64,000 bases of DNA from Linyphia triangularis (lineage: Eukaryota; Arthropoda; Arachnida; Araneae; Linyphiidae): NCBI GenBank assembly GCA_963978545.1, contig OZ021727.1, positions 15,760,743 through 15,824,742 on the forward strand, given 5' to 3'. Positions 46,112 through 57,900 of the stretch are shown here, in pieces. Made by a program: the position numbers and the translations under genes. The notes below the pieces were generated by a model, which ran no database searches, was not told where the DNA came from, and saw only the letters and a list, made by a program, of their open reading frames with translations. Within the stretch, counting starts at the first letter, position 1. Each line of letters begins with the position of its first letter.

Positions 46112-47461
46112 TATATTGCGGAATTTCCAATATTTGCTCCTTATAAAATTGAATATCCAAGCTCCGTGATTAGCAGCTCTGTTAATAGAATATATTGTGA
46201 ATTTCACATATTGAGGAAACCACATTAAATTAAAACACGCCTATTACTCAATCTCAAAGGTGGTGTGGAATAGGGTGCATTATCTCAATCAACCACTTGG
46301 CATAAAAGGTAAATGATTGTTCTAAAAAATTTAAATTTTAACAATATGTATAACTATTGTAATTATGCCTCCTATTTTTAAAAAAATACAGCAAACCCTG
46401 TTAACGCAAAATTGCTTAACATAAAATCACATTTAATGCGAAGGAAAAGCGATTTTCCGTACTTAAAACTTAACTTTAATTTATTTGTTTAACACAAAAT
46501 TCGGTTAAAGCGAACAATTTCAGCGGCCAGATCGACTTAGCGTTAACAGGGCTTTACTGTATGTACATTTCCCTATTTAAAAGGTCTGTCTTGTGCAATT
46601 ATTGATTACTCAGAAAAGAGCAATGAATGCAAATTTTTGAAATATCTACAAAAATATATTTTGAATGCCTAGCTTCCTTTGTGTTAATCTAAACACACTG
46701 TGCAAGATGTTGTTTTTATAAAATAAAAATGTTTTTTTCATTTAAAGAAAAGACTTTCCATTTGAAAAGTAAACAAATATTGTAATCAAGTATTATTGTT
46801 AGTGCTATTCATAGTGCAATTTTCTGTCTTGGGGTGAAAAGTGTAATAGTTGTAGCCTTCCTTCCCTCGGCAGTAAAATGCCAGTATGGCCTTTCAATAG
46901 TTAATTTGTTATTCTGTTCAGTTTAAAATAAAGATACATACTGTTGTAGGGTTCATTGATGGAAATGGAGAACCCATAGAAGTAATTCCTTCATCTTGGT
47001 TCATCTAAGACAAAAGTTGTCTTTGGCAGTTTGCAATGAATGGGGGGGGGGGGATTTACATGATTAAAGAATATATACCCTCAAGTCAACATGGCAAACA
47101 TTTAATTTTAAAATCTATTGTACATACAATAAGTAAATTACAATTTTTGTATAGGGTATACAAATAATTAAAGGTATCACAAATATTGTTTCATAAGTTT
47201 TTGATCTACTTATCAATTCAAGTTTTAATGGTGTAGATTTTTGAAATTGTGGACATGAATAACAGATATTTATTAACAGATTTAAATAATATCCTATTTT
47301 AATTTCCCAAACTGAAGATTGGTTTTTTAGTGAGTGATACTATAAGTGCTCTAAGTAAGATATTTAATTGTATAAATAAATTGTATATGAAGTTTTGCAA
47401 CTAGTTTGAGATAGCATATATCCATAATTTTCCTATTTAGATTCCTTTTAACAGGCATAAG

Positions 47462-47637
47462 ATAAAGCTGAGCTTGCTCGTTCAATATCTAGCATTGGGA
47501 GTGATTCTTCAGAAGATGAAAATTTATTAACACAGAAAAGCCATACTCATATTCCAGCCCGTTTCAAAGACGATTCTCTTTCTTTGGAATCCCACAAAGA
47601 AACAAGCAAAAACTTATTTGTAAACCAAAAAGCGTGA
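47462..47637 (+). CDS. Unknown small gene, exon 2 and stop
   Basis: Using the acceptor AG at 47460-47461, the split codon from exon 1 becomes GAT and the frame reads KAELARSISSIGSDSSEDEN, then a Ser/His/Lys-rich stretch ending VNQKA and TGA (57 further codons, total 124 residues). The S-S-I-G-S-D-S-S-E-D-E block is a typical acidic, casein-kinase-2-like phosphorylation region. The stop lies 16 nt before a GTAAG donor at 47654, so a 3' UTR exon from 48537 (after TATATTTCAG) with AATAAA at 48588-48593 would not trigger decay. The upstream AG at 47453-47454 would put a stop in frame, which favours the chosen acceptor. A second open frame overlaps the end and runs into the 48537 exon, so an indel is possible. 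Confidence 0.5.
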
Positions 47638-48536
47638 AAACTTTCTCTGCCAGGTAAGAATATATATGAATAGTATATATATAAGATAATATATATATAT
47701 AATATATATATATAAGAATATATCAATTAGGTAACGTTCCAAGCAATTTCGATTTGATGTTACAATAATTTATATTTTAAAATAAAAATAAGCAATGGAG
47801 AATCTCTGGTCTTTCAAAAAAAAATATATATATATATCTGTTTCTTTAAACAATTTTGTACAAATCACCTTTGTCATATGCTTATAATTGAGAAATTAGT
47901 TCAGAAGAAAAAACAACAAAAACACTATGTTCTAAATTAGTTCCTATAACTTTTCAAGTGCAACAGTGTATTTTATATTTTATCTCAGACTTTTCAACAA
48001 CACTTTTTACTATTTATTTTGAATTTATTTGGTGGTTAATTTAACAGTTTAAAAGAGATTTTTCTCTCTTTTAAATTATTTATTAAAATTTTAAACGGCT
48101 AAAGAAAAATGAACGAGTTTATAAAAAAAAAAAAAAAAAAAGCATTAGCATTTATTTCACAATTCATAGTTTTTTGTGTGTGCTTGTTTGAGGTTGGTGC
48201 AAATGCATGCGATTGAAATTCAAATACCAGTTTAGAATGATTTTCTTAAATGTTAGTAGAAAATGATTTCTGATGTAAAAATTTTACAAAATGTTAACAA
48301 TGTTATGCTTTCGTGCAAAATTCTGTTTTTCATTTTGCAATTCTGTTTTTCTTTATTGGCAGTAAATGCTGCATTGCATGATTTCTTTTATTGACAACAA
48401 ATTGCAGTTCCGTTACAAAAAGAGCTTGGATAAAATAAAAAGAGCTAAAGACTAGAAAAAGTTTGAGGCAATAATTTGATTTTTAAATTTTAATGTAATC
48501 TTAATTAAAACAGAAATGAACAATTTTATATTTCAG

Positions 48537-48610
48537 GTTCGTTTTCTTCACCGAGGTGGAAACTTCAAAGGAAGATAAAATATGTAAAATAAAATATGTA
48601 TTATAATAAA
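48537..48610 (+). other. Putative 3' UTR exon and poly(A) signals of the unknown gene
   Basis: The acceptor TTTATATTTCAG at 48536 is followed by GTTCGTTTTCTTCACCGAGG, which is less AT-rich than the flanks. AATAAA signals lie at 48588 and about 48605. Confidence 0.4.
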
Positions 48611-49835
48611 CAGCTTGTATTAAATTTATGTTTTTATTATATATATGCACTGCAGAAAGTGACCTTTAATTTAAGTGTGCATGGTTTTTAATCCATAAAA
48701 TATCAATTAAATTATATTGGGTTTCAATTATCGGTCACCAAAAAGCAATTAAAATAGGAATGAAAGTATAAAAAAGTATTCATTATATGAGGTATACATG
48801 TAAATATTATTGTGGATTTTTAAAAATAATGTTTTTGTCAAATAATTTTTAGATGAAAACTTTTTCAATGTTGGGGGGGGGGGGATCTGCAATTTTAATC
48901 CACTTTATTGCTATTACATTTGAAGTGAATGAACTAAAGCATTAAAATATTTATTAACTATCTATTCGATTCTTAATGTATGGAGAAAAATGATGTTTTA
49001 AAAATGAAAAGTGACTTCTTAAATGAAATTGATCTGTGCATAAAAAATATACTTCACAAGTTTTAAATTCAACCTTCTATTTTTATGAAACCTTAGCAGA
49101 AAAAGTTCAATGAGTATTGATTGACCTATAGGGACTTTAAATTCTACTGGCAGTTTTCTAGTTTAAAATTGCATGTATATTTCTAAATCCTTGAATATCA
49201 GACATTTTGTTATCTAAATGTGTTTTTTTTGGTAGGAGAGGTGAAAACATTATTTTACAAATGTTTAAGTATAACTTAACAGATTATTAAGGGTTTTTGG
49301 GCAACAATGTGATACTAAACATTGAACAGCTCAAAATTGAATCTAAACGCATATAAGAATTATCATTTGCAACCACTCCTTCCACCAAAAAGAAAGTTCA
49401 GATATGTTGAGTGGCAAATCTATCCAAAATGCTCTGTGATATAGTGAAAAAACAGTAGCTGTTCCAAAAATTGCTCATAGTAGTGGCTAAAACTGCTCAT
49501 CCAGGTTTGGAAAAAACCATGTTTTTTTTTATCCTTTTCTAATTACATGTATACATATTTATAAATAAAATTTGACATAAACAAGAATAATTTATGCTCA
49601 AATAACAATGAATATTCATTTTGAAAGCAATTTGAACTAAGTAAATAAACAATTGTTCTACTTATGGGGACATTCAAATCATATTAAATTTTAATATTTT
49701 ATTTAGACATTAGAACATATTTTATTTCAGCTAAAAATAGAAGTAATTTACAACATCAAATAATTAAAAAAATCTAATTATAAATAAAAATACAATTTTA
49801 AATTATTCTTAAAAAAAAAACATTTGGTTTAAACC
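48611..49835. other. AT-rich stretch, no supported feature
   Basis: There is no gene. A poly(G) tract lies at 48873-48884. It lies between the end of the unknown gene and a repeat-E cluster. Confidence 0.45.
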
Positions 49836-50086
49836 ATGCTCATCGATATTGCCCAAGATTGCACATCAATACTGGCCAAAACTACTCCTCGATATCGGCC
49901 AAAACTACGCATCGATATCGGCCAAAACTGCTCCTCGATATCGGCCAAAACCGCACTGCGATATTGGCCAATATTGCAAAAATGTTAGCCGTTCGGTGCT
50001 GGCCGTTCCGACATTACCCAGGATTGGCCAATCTTCCAGAGCTCCGGTTTCCGACATTGGCCAATACTGCTGTGCTACCTGGGCAG
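49836..50086 (-). repeat. Repeat E copy with internal tandem amplification
   Basis: Read on the - strand it begins CCCAGGTAGCACAGCAGTAT and has GGCCAATGTCGG and GATTGGCCAATCCTGGG. It then runs into four or five about 24-bp units of GGCCGATATCGAGGAGCAGT type (on the + strand CTCGATATCGGCCAAAACTG). The two overlapping open frames here are repeat-driven. Confidence 0.75.
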
Positions 50087-50439
50087 GTTAATAATTGTAA
50101 CTGACCATTTTAAAACGCAATTTCTTTTACTTGGAGGAATAAAAAAGTAGTGACAATTTGTGTTTTCCCCAATTTGAAAGAGTTTATCAAATTGTTAAAG
50201 TTATAAAAGTAATTACAAATTCAAATAAAAATAATTTAATTTGAGTCTTATTTAAAGTAAACACGTGATAGGACATCAAATAGTCAGAGTGAATTTTCAG
50301 AGATGACCATTTTTGCAATAGTGAACCCTAAAATGGAAGGATTATGATCCTGACCACAAAGTGATATTAGTAATTTGTACCTACTCTTGTATTAATTAAA
50401 CGTCCCAAAAATATTTTCATTCTTTAAAAGTTTTTGTCA

Positions 50440-51603
50440 ATAATACTTAGTTCTTATCTGTAATAATAGAACAAACTGTATGTGTATCTGTCTTTGGATC
50501 TACAGATAGCTACTTAAAATTGGATTAGAGATCTGAAATTTTCAACATAAGTAGTTTTAGCCTACTAATTTTGCCTATGACAAACAGAATGTTAAAATTT
50601 TAATTAGTTATTTTTTAATTAACTTTTTTAATTATTATTTTTGCTTACAAAGTTACTTCAAATGGAGATACAGCTCCGAAATTTTTAACGTAAGTAGTTT
50701 TAGCCTTCTAATTACAGTTTTAAAAAACAGAATTTTAAAATTTTGATCAGTTTTTTTTTTAATTAATTTTTTTTTTTTAAATAATTAATAAATATTTTAC
50801 AAAACGATTTCTAATGGTAGAACTTCTAAAGTAGTTTTGGCTTTCTCCCTGGACTTCTGAAAACAAAATTTTAAAACTTTATTTAGTTTTTTTTTCAATA
50901 ATTTTTTTTTTAATAATTCATAAATAGTTGACAAAACAATTTCTTATAAGGGTCACTGCTCTGAAATTTTCAACATAAGTAGCTTTGGCTTTCTAACTGG
51001 ACTTCTGAGAAACAGAATTTTAAAATTTTCTTTGTTTTAATTAACAAATATTTTACAAAACAATTTCTAATTGGGCTACAGTTATGAAATTTTCAACACA
51101 GGTAGTTTTGGCTTTCAAATTTTGCTTTTTACAAACATCACGTGTTAAAATATTTTTAAAGGGGTGTTGTATTATTGTATTAACGGGGATTTTTTTCATT
51201 TTTTTTTTTTTTGTTTCTCGGCTGCGGAGGGACTTCTAGTATTACGGCTTTACGTAGCAATTAGTTTTTAGTGAGTGAAGCAAGCTTACGCAGCAATGAA
51301 CCTTTCAGCGAACAAAGCGAGCTCATGCTTGCATAGCAATGAAATTTTCAGAGAACAAAGCGAGCTCATGCTTGCATAGCAATGAACCTTTCAACGAGTG
51401 AAGTATGCCTGTACTTATGTGTCAATGAACTTTTCAGCGAGCGAAGCGAGCTCGATTTTGCATTGCGATAAACCTTCCTGCAAGCGAAGCGCCAAAATTG
51501 GGACCTATACACCAATTTCGGATTTCCGCAAAGCGGGGTCTCACAGCTATCTAAAATATTGCACATGGTAAAATTTCGTAGCGAAGCACGGGTATTCAGC
51601 TAG
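50440..51603 (+). mobile_element. Helitron-like non-autonomous element with two tandem arrays
   Basis: The right end reads TTCGTAGCGAAGCACGGGTA then TTCAGCTAG followed by T, a typical Helitron 3' end (small GC-rich hairpin, CTAG, inserted before T). Inside are about five units of 125-150 bp (50520-51130) marked CTGAAATTTTCAACATAAGT and GTAGTTTTGGCTTTC. Then come six units of about 43-46 bp (51256-51492) marked GCAATGAACCTTTCAGCGA and CAAAGCGAGCTCATGCTTGC. Such arrays are known in Helitron-related elements. The left end is not fixed. No Rep/helicase gene. Confidence 0.6.
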
Positions 51604-51829
51604 TTGTTAAATAAAAAATAAACATGTGTAGCACTATAGTGTCGATATCATCTGAAACTTGTGAATGGATAAGCTTTGAGTTTTGATAAAGCGTTTACAA
51701 AAAAAAACCGTACCCATTCTCCGTTCAGAAGGTGATAGTGTACTTGAGAATTCACAACAACGTAAAAAGCTGTATATAAAATTGATTAAAAACATTTTTA
51801 AAATAATATAACTCATAAGAACACTGGAT

Positions 51830-51995
51830 GATGGCAAGTTGGTTTATTAGTATTCCGTAAAAACATCCTTTGAGTGACAGACCCCAGAATTTGTAAGAAA
51901 GCCTTGTCATCGACATCGAATCCATCTGCCAAGTTTCAGCCCGATTGGATGACGGCAAGGGGGGTAATTTGGCCTCCGCAGACTGGCCCGTCATC
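51830..51995 (+). repeat. Single repeat-D monomer
   Basis: GATGGCAAGTTGGTTTATTA, TATTCCGTAAAAACATCC, CATCGACATCGAATCCATCT, AAGTTTCAGCCCGATTGGAT and CGGCAAGG follow the same order as in repeat D. The open frame on the - strand across it is not a gene. Confidence 0.7.
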
Positions 51996-52327
51996 GACAT
52001 ACACAGTAATTCCCTAAGATAGTGTATACCCTAACAACGGAGTGGGATATCACTGACCTGAAGAATGGGATCATAGACACCATCAGCATCGTTGATAACA
52101 CTTTGTTGCAGAGGACATGGCTAAAAATCGAGTATCGCCTTGATGTATTCCACACAACTAATGGTGTGCATACAGAGGTTTATTAATTGCGGTAAAAAAA
52201 AAATTTGAGGAATACATCTTAAATTAAAATAATTTTCAAGTTTGTAGCTCTTCAATATTTTATTTAATAAATGCCTGTATTTGTAAAGTCTGTTCACTGA
52301 TGTATTCAGTCTGCAACTCGTAAACAT

Positions 52328-53445
52328 TTATCCCAAATTTCGCATTATTAATAAAGCGTACATTACCACAATTCCAATGGACGAGAAGATGAATTCTCTG
52401 TTGAACACAAAAATTTCACAAACAGAAAATGACATTCGGCAGCTGTCATCACCAAGTAAACTTGAAATTCGCGCATCTTCGATAAGAACCTGACAGTTGT
52501 AATCAGTGCGTCTCAAAACACTGCAACACTTGCGAAGATACTTATACTCTGCATCCAACCATGCGGTACTAAATGCAAGACACAAGTACAAAAATGCACC
52601 GTAAAAAACAATGAAGCAAATATCAACAGCGGTATACCTGACGTTGGATCATTTGACTCGGCTAGAAAAAAACTCATTCCAAACAAACTGCTCAAAAACT
52701 CCAGGAAAAGCATCAGCAGCAGCGGCAAAGAGAAAAAGTCTTCCATTTCGTCCTTGAGTAACAGCGTCCTTCTATACATTTCCAGAAACTTATTTGACTT
52801 CATTGGCTTCTGCTTCAATAGGGTTTCGCAGAAGATTAAACTGTTACGGATATCCGTGAATACCATGCAGCAAAATAATGTTAATATATTAGGCAAGAAC
52901 CAAATCATAGTAGGGACAAGTAAACGGTTATAATCCAAAATTATTTGAAACCCTGACGAATTTGTTCTGCGCCGCCAGTTATATGCAATTGTTATGTATG
53001 CCATTATGGGGACATCGTGAAAAATGAGGCAAGCTGCTGCTATCCATATACATTTGGAATTTCTGGGTCTAAACCCAATTTGCTGCCAAAAGTATTGTCG
53101 CATCGCTCGCAGACGTTCCATTGTCTTTTCAATAGAAGTTCTCCTACAGTGCAGCGTATACCACAATATTAAACTTAAAATGTAACTGGCGTTCATAACC
53201 AAATAAGCTCTTTTATATTTAAGTCCATCGTCACACAATCTAATACTGAAATAGATGATTCCGAATAAAAAATGTAAATTCAAACAAATTGCGAAACTTG
53301 TCGAAACTGTTCTTCGAATCCCATTTCGAAGATTTACAAATTTCAGTGAGATTCCGGTCACCAGAAAAAGTTTAAAAATTACGTCATAGTCTTGAAAGTG
53401 TTTCCTACGCCAGTTTCTTAAGTAGTTTTTTTCAATATCCATCAT
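52328..53445 (-). pseudogene. Gustatory receptor (7TM chemoreceptor), single frameshift
   Basis: This is a nearly full-length insect-type gustatory receptor (7tm_7 family: inverted seven-helix, ligand-gated cation channel of sensory neurons). The start MMDIEKNY is fixed by a TAA three codons upstream. Frame 1 covers residues 1 to about 268. Hydrophobic helices lie near 50-68, 79-97, 132-155, 174-197 and 238-261, with the R-R-T-L-L-L-K-D-E-M-E-D segment before helix 5. Around 52630-52648 the reading must shift one frame to continue R-Y-T-A-V-D-I-C-F-I-V-F-Y-G (helix 6), L-D-A-E-Y-K-Y-L, and the last helix I-F-S-S-I-G-I-V-V-M-Y-A-L-L-I-M, stop at 52328-52330. The total is about 370 residues, the usual size. 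No room for an intron exists at the shift, so it is a pseudogene or an assembly indel. The 63.7-kb relative supports the shifted frame. The C-terminal TYxxxL motif is M-Y-A-L-L. Confidence 0.85.
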
Positions 53446-54903
53446 TGTCGATTAAGTCAATGAAGCGTCACTTTTAGAGGCATTGATGTGTATGGATAAT
53501 AATAGGAACACGTTTTAAGTGTACAAAAGTTGTGTTGCAGATTAACTAGTGTATTGAACTATAGATTAAACTTTTGTAAAAAAAAAAAATCTACAAAGGT
53601 AAAGCCTCGATTAAAAAGAACACATAATCATAGAAATGGGTTGCTTTTGGTGGGTTTAGTTTGCAATAAAAATGGCTACACTAGCAAAGTATCAACACAA
53701 GACATTTCATTTGTTGCACACATGGTAACCAATAACAACTATTTAATTATTAATACATATTTCTAACGAATTCACGAGAATAAATTTGTGCCATTATTTT
53801 AGACTTTATTATTACATAAAGTGAAATGGTTGTTGTATGAAAACTAATGGTTTCTTATTTTGGGCATATCATTGAAACACACTCATAAATTGGTTTGTTA
53901 TTTTACAACCACTGTTCAAATTTCAAAAGAAAGAATCGCATTATTTTGGGAACTATTCATTAAAAAAATAGACATATTTAATATTTAAAGAATTCATTAT
54001 ATGTCATAGATATGACATGAGTACTTTCAATTAACATTTGATTCAATATAGAAAACAACATAAATTGTATCTTTGACTTTAATCAAAAGATGTGCAATCA
54101 CAAAATCATGTTTTTTAATCAACGTTTGTTTCGAAAACTTATTACATAAATGCATGACTTTCCACATAAGGAATGCTTTACAAAAAATCGGTAATTTAGC
54201 ATTCGATGTTCTTTACAATATTGTATAACAAACGAAAGGGTAATTTTTAAAATTAATATTGTTGAAAATTCAATTTTAAGATTGTTTGTGTTGAAAGACT
54301 GAACAGGCACAGAAGTGAAATATTTAAGGAAATATTAATGCAACAAAATTTAAAAACAAAACTGAATAGAAACGCAAAATATATTAGCGAACGTACGCTT
54401 GTAAAATGAAATATCGTCAGGGAACAACTGATGTTTTGTAATCGTTGCATGCAACAAATGTTAATTTTACATGAGACAAACGTAAATGTTACAAGCTCCA
54501 AACGTAAATGTTACAAGCTCCAACGTAAATGTTGCAAACGACAAACATAAATGTTACAAGCGACAAACATAATAACCTCATATTATTGTACCATATTTAG
54601 ATTTAGAATATAAAAAAGAGTCTAAATACAAAATTTCATAATTTTCCAATGAGTGGTTAGTAATTTAAACCATATAAAAAAATGATAAATTAATGTTAAA
54701 AAGAAAGAAAAAAAAAATTGGCGATAAATTCTTATATAGTTAATATATTTTAGCAATTTTTATTTCAAAGGATAGTTTGTTTAAGGCCAAACATAAATAA
54801 CATGCAACTTATTAAACAGGTTTTTAATAATTAATTATTAATTAATAAAATAAGTTTTAAAATTTTTTAAATAGAAACATAATTTCTTTTTGTTGCTTCC
54901 ATT
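53446..54903. other. AT-rich 5' flank of the receptor gene with a small minisatellite
   Basis: I see no gene. Positions 54474-54575 hold about five units of 20-22 bp (ACAAGCTCCAAACGTAAATG and ACAAGCGACAAACATAAATG variants). Confidence 0.5.
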
Positions 54904-57900
54904 CAGGGACGACGCGAACAGGGGGCGAAGGGGGCTCCTCGCCCCCCCCCCCCCCCAAAGTTTTAGAAAGTTGAACAGTCGGCAAATTTTTGAAATTTTT
55001 TTAGCCCTTTTTTTAAAGTTGATCCACAGTAAAATCGCATGGAAAAACAATAATAATAATAATAATAAAAAAAAAAAAAATGTCGAACAAAAAATATTAA
55101 AAATACCGACCCAAGTTTCACTAATTGGCATTTTTACACTAGAAGTCTATTATAAAGGAGTCGGTGCCTTTCCCCCCGCCTACATTGATGAACAGCGTAC
55201 ACAAATACAAAATGTATAATAGGTATCTTGGGAACACAATTCATAGATATCTTCATTATCTCACCCCGCCAAAGTTTTTAGAAAAAAAAGACGGCACTCG
55301 GCAAATTTCCAAAATTTCATCAATTCCTTTAAAAGTGCCAAGTGATGGATGTTTTAAAATGTATTGAATAGAAAAAAATATAAATAATTAAAATCGTCAA
55401 TAGTATTAAAAAATTCTGATCACAATTCAGCCTAAGTTGGTGGTCGGCAATTTTAAATTGGAGTAAGAATATCCTTTTTTTGCAGGAACATTTAAGTTCA
55501 TATCGTCACTGACAGCTTCTAAATGAAATTAAATATGAACATATCTCCCGTACCCCGTACTGTTACACAAATATCAATTTCCCCAAATTCTCTACTGAAT
55601 GAATAATTTTCCTTCAATTTCAAATCAGTACATTTAATTGTATAAATCGTCATGTCGACTGTCGTAAGTTTTTAAATTCAGTCACCTGATAAGTACACAC
55701 TATATTCTCAGGAAGAAACTGATAATAATTACATATTCTTCCAATTAATAGATAACTCTGCTGTGTTACAGTAGGTGACATATTTTTAGTACGTCAGATA
55801 ACGCCTCAAAAACCATGATATGCCCATTAAACGTCATTTACATAAAGTGTGTATTGTTCGTCATATGAATTGAAAGTCTTACAGAAAATTTCAAAACATC
55901 TCAATTTTAACATCCGAAAAATGAGCCTCTTTTATCAAATACACACTTTACGTACACCATGGTCAGGCGAGAAGTTTCAATTTCGAATAAAACTTGCTTA
56001 TTTTTTGGTAAGATAAAAATAAAAAATACATTTTATAAGGTTATTCAACGAGGTTTATTTTTACTTATTACGAACTTGAAGTGGAGTGAAGTGGAAGTAG
56101 CGTGCAATTCTGTTAAAAAATATTTCTGTTATATTTTGCCAAATTATTGCAACTAATGTCAAGTAGAACTCTATAAATGATGTTATATAGTACTTCATTT
56201 ATTAAAAAAGTGTAACGGTGTGCGGTAATGGAACGTCGAACGCGGGACTCCTAGATCAGAAGACAGGCGCGCTAACCACTAGGCAAAAGTGATCACTAGT
56301 GCCTAGGTGTTGTATCTGTCATTTGTACACGAGACCACCACATAGCCCTTCCCAGTGAGTTGCGAAGGGGTGAACGATTGAGTTGCTTGCGTAAGAGTTG
56401 AGTGCGTTGCGTGTGGCAGTGAGTCGCCAGAGATGCTGAGGTGGTAGTGTGGAGGTCGTTCAGTAGATCGTACTGATGTATTCAAATATTCGGGTCACCA
56501 ATGTAGCGGTGTGTGCTAACGGGGAGTCGAACCCGGAACTCCCTGATCAGAAGACAGGCACGCTAACCACAGGGCAAAAGTGACCACTAGTCCCTAGGTG
56601 TTGTATCTGTCATTTGTACACGAGACCACCACAAATGTATTACCGAAATAATGCATGCCATGTAAACTGGAAGGCAATGTCGTGTTTATTACAGCAAAAT
56701 AATCATTGGAAAAATATTGAAAGGTTTGTTATAATATTATCTAAATTTCTTGACTTTTCCTGTACCCAAATAGCTGCGGCCTGACTTAGTCCGACGTACA
56801 ACCAGGTTTCAGTCTATTAGAAACCTTTCACGCCTTTCCTCGATTTCACCACATTACTTTATACACAAAACATCGGAAAGACATCGTGTTTCAGTTAAGT
56901 TAGATTAGTCAAAATACCTTTAAAAATATTTCAAATTGGATCAGTAGATCTCATATTATGATTATAACCTTCAAAGGTGGGAAAGGGAAATGGGGGAGGT
57001 TTTTAGATCTCAGGTTGACTGTGACGTTTCTCTTCTTTAGAAGATCATATGCGCAACTTCTTCCTCAAGATAATAACATTGGCGATTTGAATACCTCCCT
57101 CCCCAAAAAAACCTCTGCAGGTATTATTCCTTACTTAGTTTGGATTTTTGTGCCGAAAATTATGGTTTGCTTTTTTATAGATCTGAATATTTTGTTGCTA
57201 AATTCGAAGTTCATAAGGGTAGTGAGTTAGTAAAGAATAATTTACTTTGTAAAACTATATTTCTGCTTCATTAGGATAGAGGTTCATATTTATTATTATT
57301 ATTATTTTTTACATATAAATAATATTATAGTTTGGTTTAATACTAAAGTAATACATTTCTAGTTTTAGTCCTGCTTAGAGAAAATTAGCATTTTACTTTC
57401 CAACTGGAACAAATGATTATTTTTAATAAAACGAGTAATATTTGCAGAAATTATTGCTAAAAAACCTCGAAAAAATCATTAAATTCGATCCAGCAGTTTT
57501 GGTAAAAACGAAATAACTATTTTTAAGAAGTAAATTCCTATGTTAAATTGCTAAAAAAAAATTAAGTTTTACTATTAATATACTTTTCAAGAGAAAGTAA
57601 AATCCTCTTTTCTTTTTTGGTTTGGAAAATATGTTAAAAAGTATTTAAAAATTAATTAACAAAATGTTTTTAATAATTGTACTTTGAAATGCAATTATTT
57701 TGTCCATGAGCGCCAACAGGATTATTTGCAGGGAGGTGCAGATCGCTAAGGCGACAAAAGTCTTTGTTTAATCTTAGATTTTTCGAAAATGGGAATTGTA
57801 CTTCCTAATTTGATGTTTGTTAATAGCTGTACATAATTTTTTGCTCGAATTGATAATTTACTACCTATATATTTTGTTCTTGTGAATTACTTCTTCCACA

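Noticed and set aside
49836..50086. CRISPR-like array of about 24-bp units
   Set aside because: Units are contiguous with no unique spacers, the genome is eukaryotic, and the unit is part of repeat E.
52600..52660. Intron joining the two frames of the gustatory receptor
   Set aside because: The overlap between frames leaves no room for a spliceable intron, and no usable GT-AG pair fits. A one-base indel explains it.
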